Assembly: GCA_937926265.1 (NCBI GenBank)
Contig: CALAZS010000121.1
Location: 1 to 41,873, forward strand
Length of the DNA stretch: 41,873 nt
Reading direction: 5' to 3'
Source: an uncultured Gammaproteobacteria bacterium
GTDB lineage: Bacteria; Pseudomonadota; Gammaproteobacteria; Chromatiales; Chromatiaceae
Below, piece by piece: positions 23,072 to 32,323 of this stretch. A program made the position numbers and the translations under genes. The notes under the pieces are model-generated. The model did not search any database, had not been told where the DNA came from, and was given only the letters and a program-made list of their open reading frames with translations. Each line of letters starts with the position of its first letter. Position 1 is the stretch's first letter.

Positions 23072-25888
23072 TTGCCTGACCGTAACAATAGCCTCAAGAA
23101 CAGACCCAATTTTATTGGTGCCAATGCAGAGTATGTCGATCAGTTATACGAAGCATTTTGCGAACATCCTGAACAGGTATCTCCGGAATGGCGCAGTTTT
23201 TTTTATGGTTATGAACATGGTTCGAATGGATCAGGCCCAACTCCTACCGACAGGAAAAATCATGCCTATAAACCAGAATCAAGCCTCGAGCGCCTTTTTA
23301 TGGCTTTTCGCATGCTTGGGCACTTATATGCGGATATAGACCCACTCGGTTTGTCCGAAAGAAATAGACCCAAAGAGTTAGACCCGGGCTACTACGGGTT
23401 ATCGAAAGATGATCTCAAACAGCCAGTCAATATAATTTCAATTGACCCCGAGCATGATCTTTCCGCAGAAGAAGCCATAAATATTCTGGAAAAAGTCTAT
23501 TGTGGCACTGTTGCCAGTGAACACATTCATATTGGTGCATCTGATGAAAGACGCTGGATAGAGCAGCGACTGGAATCAACCCGGGGCGACTGGGCAGCAC
23601 AAAATTCTCAAAAGGAACGTATTGATACGCTGCGTGATTTAACAGCCGCCGAAGGCCTTGAGCAATACCTTCATCGACGTTATGTTGGCCAGAAACGCTT
23701 TTCTCTTGAAGGTGGTGACTCGCTAATTCCCCTGCTTGATGAAATAGTTCAGCGTGGTGGCCAACTTGGCTCTACTGATGTTGTTATAGGTATGGCCCAC
23801 CGGGGCAGACTCAATGTACTGGTTAATCTTCTTGGCAAAGCCCCGGGTGAACTATTTTCGGAATTCGAAGGGCATAATTTTGATGAAATAAGCCATGGTT
23901 CCGGCGATGTAAAATACCACCAGGGTTTTTATTCAAACATTCAAACCGAAGGTGGGCCCGTTCACCTTTCTCTCGCTTTTAACCCATCCCATCTGGAAAT
24001 CATTGGGCCAGTCGTTCAGGGAGGATGTCGTGCCCGCCAGGACAGGCATGCAGAAGATGCCAGAGACCTGGTTCTGCCAGTTATTGTGCATGGTGATGCC
24101 GCTTTTATCGGCCAGGGTGTCGTCACAGAAACTTTAAATTTATCCAAGACACCGGCTTATGGCACTGGTGGAACCATACATATTGTTGTCAATAACCAGA
24201 TTGGATTCACCACCAGTCACCCCCAAGAAGCCCGCTCCACATTATTCTGCACCGAAGTCGCAAAGCTTATACAAGCGCCGATATTTCATGTTAACTCGGA
24301 TGACCCTGATGCCGTGTTATTTGTTACCCGGTTAGCACTGGATTATCGTCAAACCTTTCATAATGACGTCGTCATTGATTTGGTCTGTTATCGCCGACAA
24401 GGTCATAACGAAGCAGATGAACCTTTGATGACTCAACCAGAAATGTATAAGCGCATTAAAAACCTTCCCACTACCCGCGAGATCTATGCAGATCGTCTCA
24501 TTGCAGATGAACTGGTTACTTCACAGGACGTAGAGGATATGCAAAAAGCTTATTTTTCCTCACTGGAAGAAGGCAAGGTGGTGGTTCGCGAATTTTTAAA
24601 GGGTTCAAAAACCGGTTACGAAGCGCATTGGGAAAAATATCTCAACGCACATCCCGATGAGCAAGTTGAAACCAAGGTAGATAAAGGGCTTCTGGTTTCA
24701 TTAGGACAAAAAAGTATTGCATTACCCAATGACTTTGAACTTCAACGAGCTGTTATGCGGATGCATAAAGACCGCCAGCGTATGCTTGATGAGGAAATTC
24801 CACTTGACTGGGGTATGGCAGAAAACCTGGCTTATGCCACTCTGTTAAAAGAAGGCTTTGGCATAAGACTTTCAGGCCAGGATTCAATTCGTGGCACTTT
24901 TGCGCATCGCCATGCCACCTTCCATGATCAAAAGACCTTTAAAACCCATACTCCGCTGGAGCATCTTTTCGAAAATCAACCACGCTTTGAAGTGATAAAT
25001 TCAATTTTATCTGAGCTTGCAGTGCTGGGATTCGAATATGGATATGCCACTTCTACGCCGGGAACACTGGTTATCTGGGAAGCACAATTTGGTGATTTCG
25101 CCAATGCAGCGCAAATGGTCATTGATCAATTCATTTCCAGTGGTTACCTCAAATGGGGAAGAATTTGTCAACTGACACTTTTCTTACCTCATGGATTTGA
25201 GGGACAAGGCCCGGAACACTCTTCAGCGCGACTGGAACGGTTTCTACAATTATGCGCCGAGCTTAATATGCGTGTTTGGGTACCCACTACGCCTGCCCAG
25301 TTTTTTCATCTGTTACGCAACCAGATAAAACGGCGGTTTCGTCGACCACTCATAGTGATGACGCCAAAAAGTTTACTTCGACACCCTATGTCAAAATCAT
25401 CAATGGAAGCTTTCACAGATGGAGCACTTGCAACCGTTCTTCCCGAAATTGATGAATTAGATCAAAAAGAAATTCGTCGAATACTTTTATGCAGTGGAAA
25501 AATATATTTTGATCTTTTAAAAGAGCGACGCGAACGTGAAATCAATGACATCGCGATCCTGCGTGTTGAACAACTTTACCCTTTTCCAAGAAACCGCCTG
25601 GCAGCACTACTGGCAGATTGCACCAATGCTGAAGAAATTGTCTGGTGCCAGGAAGAGCCACGTAACCAGGGCGCATGGTACCAGATACAACATCACCTGA
25701 GGTTTTTAGCAAATGAAGATCAAATTCTTGGTTATGCAGGGCGCCCTCCATCAGCCTCGCCAGCCTGTGGAGATGCCGGGCTTCATCGAAAACAACAACA
25801 GGCAATAATCAATATTGCTCTGTCGGATGAAACATTATATGACCCGGGTGAGCGTTTAGAAGATTCTGAAACTCATGAACAATTGTAA
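23072..25888 (+). CDS. sucA: 2-oxoglutarate dehydrogenase E1 component
   Basis: 938 residues, the usual E1o length. It decarboxylates 2-oxoglutarate using thiamine diphosphate. Visible landmarks: the N-terminal FIGANAEYVDQLYEAF peptide that binds the E2 partner, GMAHRGRLNVLVNLLGK near residue 240, GDAAFIGQGVV near 340, the TPP/Mg region with VVNNQIGFTTS, and GTFAHRHATFHDQ near 610. The start is TTG, 2 nt after the gltA stop, so translation is probably coupled. No E2 (sucB) or E3 (lpd) follows; the next gene is a CZB protein, so the other subunits must be elsewhere. Confidence 0.95.
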   Translation: MPDRNNSLKNRPNFIGANAEYVDQLYEAFCEHPEQVSPEWRSFFYGYEHGSNGSGPTPTDRKNHAYKPESSLERLFMAFRMLGHLYADIDPLGLSERNRPKELDPGYYGLSKDDLKQPVNIISIDPEHDLSAEEAINILEKVYCGTVASEHIHIGASDERRWIEQRLESTRGDWAAQNSQKERIDTLRDLTAAEGLEQYLHRRYVGQKRFSLEGGDSLIPLLDEIVQRGGQLGSTDVVIGMAHRGRLNVLVNLLGKAPGELFSEFEGHNFDEISHGSGDVKYHQGFYSNIQTEGGPVHLSLAFNPSHLEIIGPVVQGGCRARQDRHAEDARDLVLPVIVHGDAAFIGQGVVTETLNLSKTPAYGTGGTIHIVVNNQIGFTTSHPQEARSTLFCTEVAKLIQAPIFHVNSDDPDAVLFVTRLALDYRQTFHNDVVIDLVCYRRQGHNEADEPLMTQPEMYKRIKNLPTTREIYADRLIADELVTSQDVEDMQKAYFSSLEEGKVVVREFLKGSKTGYEAHWEKYLNAHPDEQVETKVDKGLLVSLGQKSIALPNDFELQRAVMRMHKDRQRMLDEEIPLDWGMAENLAYATLLKEGFGIRLSGQDSIRGTFAHRHATFHDQKTFKTHTPLEHLFENQPRFEVINSILSELAVLGFEYGYATSTPGTLVIWEAQFGDFANAAQMVIDQFISSGYLKWGRICQLTLFLPHGFEGQGPEHSSARLERFLQLCAELNMRVWVPTTPAQFFHLLRNQIKRRFRRPLIVMTPKSLLRHPMSKSSMEAFTDGALATVLPEIDELDQKEIRRILLCSGKIYFDLLKERREREINDIAILRVEQLYPFPRNRLAALLADCTNAEEIVWCQEEPRNQGAWYQIQHHLRFLANEDQILGYAGRPPSASPACGDAGLHRKQQQAIINIALSDETLYDPGERLEDSETHEQL

Positions 25889-25909
25889 ATTGATCAAGGC
25901 TATATATTC

Positions 25910-26305
25910 ATGACACTTTCAATCGATTACCATGGACATCAAGCCAGGGAGTTTAAGCTGTTTTTAGATATACAAATAAAACAGCATCTTTACTGGAAAA
26001 ATAAAGTCGAATTACTATTTAGTAACCCGGCAAAAGATCATGTTCTGCCCAGTCTGCTCTCAGATGATAAACATTGTGAATTGGGTCATTGGATCGAATC
26101 TATAGAGTCCAAAGATTTATCAAATCTCGATGCATTCAGGTCTATAAAAGAATATCACACTGAGTTTCACGATTTATCAGCAAAAATCATGTTAATGATA
26201 ATGAATGGTGAAGCCCAAAATGCCGAAAAACATAAAGAAAGATTCGAATTACTCTCTAAAGAAATATTGGATTGTCTTAACCAGCTAAATAAAGCGAAGC
26301 AATAA
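25910..26305 (+). CDS. Stand-alone CZB (zinc-binding) domain protein
   Basis: 131 residues forming one CZB four-helix domain. The metal ligands are in the expected order: H26 in the first helix, C56 in the CELGHW motif, then H83 and H87 in EYHTEFH. CZB domains usually sit at the end of chemoreceptors or diguanylate cyclases and sense zinc or oxidants such as hypochlorous acid. Here the domain stands alone, between sucA and glgC in one apparent operon. A redox or zinc sensor adjusting carbon storage is one idea, with no direct support. Confidence 0.8.
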   Translation: MTLSIDYHGHQAREFKLFLDIQIKQHLYWKNKVELLFSNPAKDHVLPSLLSDDKHCELGHWIESIESKDLSNLDAFRSIKEYHTEFHDLSAKIMLMIMNGEAQNAEKHKERFELLSKEILDCLNQLNKAKQ

Positions 26306-26316
26306 TTGGAGGTGAT

Positions 26317-27537
26317 ATGCAGGAGAATACGCTAACCATCATCCTTGCTGGCGGCCAGGGTTCCCGGCTGAAACCTTTAACCGATAATCGTGCCAAACCA
26401 GCCGTACCTTTTGGCGGCAAATACCGAATTATTGATTTCACACTCGCAAACTGCCTGCATTCAGGCTTAAGACGCGTTTTGGTTCTAACGCAATATAAAT
26501 CTCAATCTTTACAGAAACACCTTAGAGATGGCTGGTCTTTATTTAACCCTGAACTTCAGGAATATATTACTGCTGTCCCCCCTCAAATGAGGACAGGAGA
26601 CAATTGGTATGAAGGCACCGCCAATGCCGTATATCAAAACCTCTATTTATTGAAACGAAGTGGTGCCACACAAGTGCTAATTCTATCAGGCGACCATATT
26701 TACCGGATGGACTATGCCGCCATGTTAGCTTGCCATGAGTCTAATCACGCGACTGCTACAGTGGCTTGCATGAAGATACCGGTTAACGAAGCCAATCAAT
26801 TTGGCGTTATGGAAGTAGATGAACTGAACCAGGTTACAAATTTCAAAGAAAAACCCGAAAAACCAACTCCATTGCCTGACAACCCTGATCTTTGCCTGGC
26901 ATCAATGGGTATTTATGTATTTTCAATGGAGAAGTTGATAGAAACTCTGGAAGAAGATCATCTTGATCCATCATCTTCACATGATTTTGGTAAAGACATC
27001 ATTCCACAACTGATCAATCGAACCGGTGTTTTTGCATATCGATTTGGTGGTGATCTTGGCAGGGTAAGCCCTGACAATTATTGGCGCGATGTAGGTACAA
27101 TTGACAGTTATTACAGGGCAAACATGGACCTCCTTAACCCAGTGCCTTCACTTAATTTATACCAGCCTGACTGGCAAATTCGAACCAATCAAAAACAGGT
27201 ACCGCCCGCAAGAACAGTACCTGGTAATTCGGGTAATGAGGGAGTTTTCATAAATTCAATGGCTGCAGGTGGTACCTTAATTATAGGTAGCACCATTCGA
27301 CACTCGATTCTTTTCCCCCAGGTTAAAATTGAGGATGGGGCTACCGTCAGTAACTCAATTTTATTTAATAGGGTAAAAGTCGGTGAAGGAGCAAGGTTGG
27401 AAAATTGCATCATTGACAAAGGAGTCACTATTCCGCCGGGTGAAACTATTGGTGTCAATCAAAAAGACGATGCTGAGCGCTTTACTGTTTCACCTAATGG
27501 TGTTGTGGTAGTACCACAGGAATATAAATTTAATTAG
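26317..27537 (+). CDS. glgC: Glucose-1-phosphate adenylyltransferase
   Basis: 406 residues. It makes ADP-glucose from ATP and glucose-1-phosphate for glycogen synthesis, releasing pyrophosphate. The nucleotide-binding signature GGQGSRLKPLTDNRAKPAVPF (about 13-33, with the basic residues of the activator/ATP site) is intact, as are the GTANAVYQN, EKP and SSHDFGKDIIP substrate motifs. A left-handed beta-helix forms the C-terminus. GGAGGTGAT lies directly upstream of the ATG. It ends the gltA-sucA-CZB unit. No glgA or glgB is in the window. Confidence 0.95.
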   Translation: MQENTLTIILAGGQGSRLKPLTDNRAKPAVPFGGKYRIIDFTLANCLHSGLRRVLVLTQYKSQSLQKHLRDGWSLFNPELQEYITAVPPQMRTGDNWYEGTANAVYQNLYLLKRSGATQVLILSGDHIYRMDYAAMLACHESNHATATVACMKIPVNEANQFGVMEVDELNQVTNFKEKPEKPTPLPDNPDLCLASMGIYVFSMEKLIETLEEDHLDPSSSHDFGKDIIPQLINRTGVFAYRFGGDLGRVSPDNYWRDVGTIDSYYRANMDLLNPVPSLNLYQPDWQIRTNQKQVPPARTVPGNSGNEGVFINSMAAGGTLIIGSTIRHSILFPQVKIEDGATVSNSILFNRVKVGEGARLENCIIDKGVTIPPGETIGVNQKDDAERFTVSPNGVVVVPQEYKFN

Positions 27538-27636
27538 TTAGTCATAAAATGCATGGCAACTGCAAACAGCTGGCATCGCCTTAACTGCATTCACTTTAGA
27601 TTTGAGGTCGCTAGAATCAGTTTAATAACAGGCAGA

Positions 27637-28332
27637 TTAATCATGTATTTTATCAAACTGTTGATAAGCCTTGTTTAGCCAGGTTTTAACCCGTTGTCGT
27701 TCAAGTAAACCTAAAGTGGGCCCTATTGAACTATCTTTATTGTTTGCAGCCGCCCAGAAACTGGCGCTAATATGATCGATCTTACGCATAGTCGGCGAGT
27801 GCAAGGCAGGAATATCAATAAATTTAAGATCAGGATTATCAAACTCCAAAGAAAGCTCAGCTTCATTCAGATGCTTAAAATTACTTCCACGCCCGAAGTT
27901 TCGAGCAACAATATACTCTACCTCGTTCCCATAATCGCTTATCAGGTTTTGTAATAACTGAAATGAGTCAGCTCCATCATCCATAACATGCCAAAGCGTT
28001 AAAGGTAAACCCAGGTCGTTAACAAGCTCAATGAGTCCGGTATCAGCTATCCATTGTTTTAGAGGGCGAGCTGTTTGCGCCGCCAAATCGACAATAGCAA
28101 CTGTTCCGGAACTGACAGTGTATTCAGCGATTTTGTCAGCGCTTTCAAATTGGGTGATATCTACAGGTTCCGAAAAATCCCGGTAATATCGCATCATCGC
28201 CCCATGCGATAAATCCGCATCATATACCCTAAAGTCTTTTTTCCTATCGATATAATACTGTGCTAAAAGCCGTGATATAACCGATTTTCCAACACCACCT
28301 TTTTCTCCACCTATAAAATGGATTCGACTCAT
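27637..28332 (-). CDS. ParA/MinD-like ATPase
   Basis: 231 residues. The deviant Walker A KGGVGKS (11-17) and the following VYDADLSHG and AIVDLAAQ motifs place it in the SIMIBI group of ParA-type ATPases. No ParB-like partner or parS-like repeat is visible, so it is an orphan. Such proteins may position cargo such as chemosensory arrays, carboxysomes or plasmids. A 52-residue ORF lies just upstream on the same strand (13-nt gap). Convergent with glgC. Confidence 0.8.
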   Translation of the reverse strand: MSRIHFIGGEKGGVGKSVISRLLAQYYIDRKKDFRVYDADLSHGAMMRYYRDFSEPVDITQFESADKIAEYTVSSGTVAIVDLAAQTARPLKQWIADTGLIELVNDLGLPLTLWHVMDDGADSFQLLQNLISDYGNEVEYIVARNFGRGSNFKHLNEAELSLEFDNPDLKFIDIPALHSPTMRKIDHISASFWAAANNKDSSIGPTLGLLERQRVKTWLNKAYQQFDKIHD

Positions 28333-28345
28333 TTGTTTTTGATTC

Positions 28346-28504
28346 CTAATGCAATTCCAGAATACCCTCTTGGGGCTCTCTGTTGGTTTCAGTTTTAGGT
28401 TTGATTAATATGACGCGCGTACCCTGGATCGCGACAGTTATCCACCCTTCTCGAACATAGTATTGCCAGGCTGGGCTGTTAATTGGAACACACACTCTTT
28501 TCAT
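28346..28504 (-). CDS. 52-residue ORF upstream of the ParA-like gene
   Basis: A short ORF, MKRVCVPINSPAWQYYVREG at its start, with tryptophan-rich and beta-prone sequence and a hydrophilic tail. It lies 13 nt before the ParA-like ATG; the end of this ORF supplies the AGGAA ribosome-binding site. No strong site precedes its own ATG. I do not recognise a family. The coupling argues for a partner of the ATPase. Confidence 0.5.
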   Translation of the reverse strand: MKRVCVPINSPAWQYYVREGWITVAIQGTRVILIKPKTETNREPQEGILELH

Positions 28505-28945
28505 AACCGAACTTCTTAGAATTTAATAAAACAATAATTGACACTTTCAATCCCTGTACTCATTAGCATCCTTATCAATATTAGAGATTTGCAACCTGCG
28601 TGCCAAAAGAATTTATTTTTCAAATCAATTGCTTACATTTTAATAAATTGTATAGCTGCACTGCTTGAGTGCATGTTATGAATAGAAATTGCCATAATTG
28701 GGCATCTTTGCAGGGCATGAAGGTAAGTCATATCATTCTCGATATACCGTTTCAGGATTATGACTTGACCTTAAAAACCTGTTGCCCTTAATCAAAGGCT
28801 AATCCGAGAGATAATATTTTCATACACTCAATGCCAATCTGAATTAGACTTCACCCTACCAAACCAACGAAAGCTTCCAAAAAAAGACGTATGGACAGTA
28901 AAACCAGGCGTGGCAAAACCAAGTTACTGCGCGGCAAAGTGTCTC
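28505..28945. other. AT-rich intergenic region with an inverted repeat
   Basis: About 440 bases. GGTAAGTCATA (28722-28732) and TATGACTTGACC (28759-28770) form an imperfect inverted repeat with one bulged base and a 26-nt loop, a possible small-RNA or terminator structure lacking a T-run. No coding sequence except a doubtful 20-codon frame at 28891-28953 that overlaps the start of the NYN gene. Confidence 0.4.
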
Positions 28946-29416
28946 ATGAATAAAATCGCCATTTTTGCAGATGTACAAAATATCTACTACACCACCAGGC
29001 ATGCCTATGGCAGGCAATTTAATTACCGGAAATTATGGGCAAAAATCAGTGCACAGGGAGAGGTCATATCTGCTACCGCATACGCAATTGATCGAAATGA
29101 CCCTGCACAAAAAAAATTTCAGGCGGCACTGGAACACATTGGTTTTAGCTTGAAGCTCAAACCCTTTATTCAGCGCAGTGATGGATCTGCCAAAGGAGAC
29201 TGGGATGTCGGGATTACTATCGATGTCATGGAATCGATTAACCTGGTAGAGAAAATCGTTTTACTTTCCGGTGATGGAGATTTTGACCTGCTAATGCAGA
29301 AAGCTTCCAGCAAAGGTGTTCTGACTGAGGCATATGGTGTGCCAGGCCTGACGGCAGATTCACTTGTAAAGTCTGTATCCAGGTTTAATCCGATTAATGA
29401 GGATTTGTTATTGTAA
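28946..29416 (+). CDS. NYN-domain (PIN-like) protein, LabA/DUF88 type
   Basis: 156 residues from the ATG at 28946; a GTG at 28910 would add 12 residues without homology to the fold. The acidic catalytic residues of the NYN/PIN nuclease fold are in place: D9-region FADVQNIY, the KGDWDVG motif and SGDGDFD. These bind Mg2+ in proteins that cut RNA. The role in this organism is unknown. It is a single gene, with no clear ribosome-binding site. Confidence 0.8.
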   Translation: MNKIAIFADVQNIYYTTRHAYGRQFNYRKLWAKISAQGEVISATAYAIDRNDPAQKKFQAALEHIGFSLKLKPFIQRSDGSAKGDWDVGITIDVMESINLVEKIVLLSGDGDFDLLMQKASSKGVLTEAYGVPGLTADSLVKSVSRFNPINEDLLL

Positions 29417-29894
29417 GCCTCAAGCTTAACTGAGCACTGTTTTCATCCGCAGAAACAACCATTTAATTTTGTTCTAATTTACTAATTGATCTGGGTCAGT
29501 TTTATTCACATTTTCTGTGGATAACTCTGTTAATAAAGTACGAGTAAATTCATTTTACAGTGTAAATTATTGGGTCTCCATTAAATTGTACAAAAACTGG
29601 ACAAATAAAATATTACCAATATTTATCAATCACTTAAAAGAAATTTCTAAGCTAAATTGCATATTTATAGAGATAACACACTGAATTTTTCTCCTTTGCA
29701 TCATAGTTGTGCAAAAAACCATAAATGATCTGACTTTTAGATAAAAACACCGGTTAACTTGTCAACCATTAAATAGGTTTGCCAATCAACCTGTGTAAAG
29801 TTTTTATGCAAAGTTCGAAAAATGCAATTTCACATAAAAGTTACTAGACTTAAAAAACTCATCGCTTTCAGGGTCAGCTTATTACGGATAGGAC
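29417..29894. other. AT-rich intergenic region with a DnaA-box match
   Basis: About 480 bases, very AT-rich, with no supported gene. TGTGGATAA at 29516-29524 is a perfect DnaA box (TTATCCACA on the other strand). I see no cluster of further boxes and no dnaA, dnaN or gidA neighbours, so an origin is not supported. It presumably holds the promoter of the gene at 29895. Confidence 0.4.
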
Positions 29895-30962
29895 ATGCAT
29901 TATAAAAAGTTTCAAAATCAGGTTAATTTTTTGATTACCTTTCTATTTTTATTCGGTATTTCGAGCTCAACATTCAGCAAGGATTTTGATGATAGCGAAA
30001 TCCAGGATATCAGCTATCCAGACTGGTTTCTGGACGATTCCTTTAAGGATCTAAATGATGACCTTGCCAACGCCATAGCCAATGGCAAAAAAGGTCTGAT
30101 GATCATGTTTACCACCCAGGGTTGCTCCTACTGCAAGATGTTTCTGAAAGTAAGCCTGGGCAACCCACGAATCGCTGACCTGGTTCAAAGAAACTTTGAC
30201 ACAATGGGCCTGGAAATTTTTGACGATACCGAAATGACTCACCCTGATGGTACCCCTATGCTGGTGAAGGAATTTGCCATTAAAGAAGGGGCAGGCATTG
30301 CTCCTACTCTTCTGTTTTTTGGTTCGAATGGCAAAAAAATGTTCAGCCTGGTCGGCTACAAGAGCCCGGAGCATTTTGAAAACATCATATCGTTTGTTGA
30401 AAACAGAGAACCAAATGAAAAATTCCGTGATTACCTGAGGCGCAAATCGATCAATGTAGTTGAAAAATCAGACTATAAATTGAAAGACGACCCTTTTTTC
30501 CTGCCTGCATCAGCACTTTCAGAGCGCCAACAAGCAGAGCATCAGCAAGCAGCACCTCAAAAACCGCTTTTAGTCTTGCTCGAAGCCAATAATTGCCTGG
30601 AGTGTGAAAACTTCCATAATGATGTGCTTGCATTGCCTGAAATAAGAGAGCAACTTGAAAAATTTGATGTTGTCAGGCTTGATAGAAATGATTCAATTAC
30701 TTCGCTTACCACACCCACTGGTGAAACAGTCACGCCTCAACAATGGTACACCAGCCAGGAACTTACCCAGTTACCAACCTTATTGTTTTATAGTACCGAT
30801 AATCAATTAATCCTGAAGACAGATTCAATCGTCAAGCGCCAACGCATGTTAAATTCAATGGGCCTGGTACTGGATAAAGCCTATGAAAAAGGCTGGAATT
30901 ATCAGCGCTATGCCAGGAACAAAGGAATTGAACGGGCAATGAAAAAGCAAAGCAATCAGTAA
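29895..30962 (+). CDS. Secreted protein with two thioredoxin-like domains, paralogue 2
   Basis: 355 residues: signal peptide up to about residue 29, then YPDWF and a first thioredoxin-like domain with CSYC (77-80). The second domain has CLEC (234-237). A proline-rich/glutamine linker (about 205-224) joins them. It is closest in layout to the protein at 371-1390 (same CSYC first motif). It faces the third paralogue tail to tail, with 36 nt between the stops, suggesting a duplication. Probably periplasmic thiol redox, perhaps for Sox proteins. Confidence 0.85.
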   Translation: MHYKKFQNQVNFLITFLFLFGISSSTFSKDFDDSEIQDISYPDWFLDDSFKDLNDDLANAIANGKKGLMIMFTTQGCSYCKMFLKVSLGNPRIADLVQRNFDTMGLEIFDDTEMTHPDGTPMLVKEFAIKEGAGIAPTLLFFGSNGKKMFSLVGYKSPEHFENIISFVENREPNEKFRDYLRRKSINVVEKSDYKLKDDPFFLPASALSERQQAEHQQAAPQKPLLVLLEANNCLECENFHNDVLALPEIREQLEKFDVVRLDRNDSITSLTTPTGETVTPQQWYTSQELTQLPTLLFYSTDNQLILKTDSIVKRQRMLNSMGLVLDKAYEKGWNYQRYARNKGIERAMKKQSNQ

Positions 30963-30998
30963 CCTGCTTTATCAATACCCGCCCGTTGTTAGTAAAAG

Positions 30999-32042
30999 TT
31001 ATTTTGAAATATTTACGTTTTTACCTTCTGAGAGCATCTGCTCGGTTTTAACATCCAGATAACGGAAAGGACTTTCTGGATATTCTTTGTAATGACGACC
31101 AGCTACATATTCCAGGACACCACTGAAATGGAAACCGTAGAGCATACTCTCAATGCGGACAATTTCCCTACCCTCATCAAACAGCACGATACTGGGGCGG
31201 TATGTGATACCCAGTTGATCAGCAAATGCTTTTTGGGTGATTTTATTTCCTTGAGGATCCGTTATCTCGGCATCTGAAAGTGCATCAACACGCACAAATG
31301 CCATTTTTTCCAGCGACTTTTTCACTTCCGGATCATTGAGATAACCATCATGTAGTTTGTCACAGTCAATACAGGCACTGTCTTCAAACAATATGGCCAA
31401 CGGACGATCTTTTATTTGACTCAGGTCACTGATGTTTTCCAGCTCCGAATGAGACCTAAAGCTATAAGACTCGGTTTTTTTCTTGTTGTCCAGGTATGCA
31501 GAAAGCTTCTGGTTTTTGTATGCCTCTTCCTTAACGTAGTCCAGTACATGCTTGAATTCTTTTGCGTTACGATAGCCATTAATACGGGCAACCTGGTTAT
31601 TTTCCTTATCAAGGAATATCACTGTCGGCGTATACCTGACCTTCATGATTTCAGCGATTTTTTTCTCTGTTGCACTGGTATCAGAATTAAGCGCAACCTC
31701 ACGGTCACCTTTTATGTTTAACGCTATAACATCAAAGTTTTCCTGGATAAAGTCAGTGTAAGATGAAGTTTTGAAATTTTCCTCAATCATCTTGAAGCAG
31801 TATGGGCAACCGTTCATTTCCATGAACAGGATAACGTGCCTGCCTTCATCAGCAGCCTCTTCAACGTCATCTCCAATTTCAAGAAAACTCGTCTTGAACC
31901 AGGAAGGATGAGTCGACATTTTTGCACCCAGAAACTTACCCCGTTCAGTTTCAGATTTGGTTTGTTCCGCAAGTACTGGCGTGCTTATCCAAAATAATGA
32001 ACAGATAAAAAATGAAAACAGAGAAATCTTTATTTTTAACAT
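30999..32042 (-). CDS. Secreted protein with two thioredoxin-like domains, paralogue 3
   Basis: 347 residues with a signal peptide ending near VLA (residue 25). After HPSWF the first domain carries CPYC (79-82) with the TPT cis-proline at 138-140; the second carries CIDC (224-227). GAGG lies 7 nt before the ATG. The CPYC motif differs from the CSYC of its two paralogues and is closer to glutaredoxin-like sequences, suggesting a different redox potential. It is convergent with paralogue 2 and close to the amino-acid transporter operon. Confidence 0.85.
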   Translation of the reverse strand: MLKIKISLFSFFICSLFWISTPVLAEQTKSETERGKFLGAKMSTHPSWFKTSFLEIGDDVEEAADEGRHVILFMEMNGCPYCFKMIEENFKTSSYTDFIQENFDVIALNIKGDREVALNSDTSATEKKIAEIMKVRYTPTVIFLDKENNQVARINGYRNAKEFKHVLDYVKEEAYKNQKLSAYLDNKKKTESYSFRSHSELENISDLSQIKDRPLAILFEDSACIDCDKLHDGYLNDPEVKKSLEKMAFVRVDALSDAEITDPQGNKITQKAFADQLGITYRPSIVLFDEGREIVRIESMLYGFHFSGVLEYVAGRHYKEYPESPFRYLDVKTEQMLSEGKNVNISK

Positions 32043-32323
32043 TTGTTTTCCTCTTGATAATGAATGGAATGATTATCGGAATAATTGGTGTTATTTACTG
32101 GAAATATTATCTTCAAATGAAAGCACATAGTTTTTGGCAGTCAATCTGCAAAAACATGGAGAAATATTGTGGTAAGCCTTAATATTTGATTTGGCTAATA
32201 TAAACGCTTCCGTCCTTTTTATGGGGTTACCACGTTGTCATAATATTGTTAATATTTACAGGTTTTTGATGACAAATTCCTGATCATTTCCATCTCTAGC
32301 CATCACTGGCAAGGAAACCAAGC

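Noticed and set aside
23072..25888. Unusual TTG start of sucA as evidence of a broken gene
   Set aside because: The E1 N-terminal binding peptide follows in the right place and the frame is full length. The TTG is simply a weak, coupled start.
28891..28953. 20-codon basic peptide frame overlapping the NYN gene start
   Set aside because: No ribosome-binding site. It could be a coupled leader, but nothing supports translation.
29417..29894. Replication origin
   Set aside because: Only one clear DnaA box and none of the usual neighbouring genes.
32069..32182. 37-codon hydrophobic frame upstream of aapJ
   Set aside because: No ribosome-binding site, and it lies in the promoter region of aapJ and the third thioredoxin-fold gene. 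The hydrophobic start may be chance in AT-rich DNA.
32160..32323. Sigma-54 promoter before aapJ
   Set aside because: TGGCTA-like sequence is present, but there is no GC at the required 10-base spacing from the GG.
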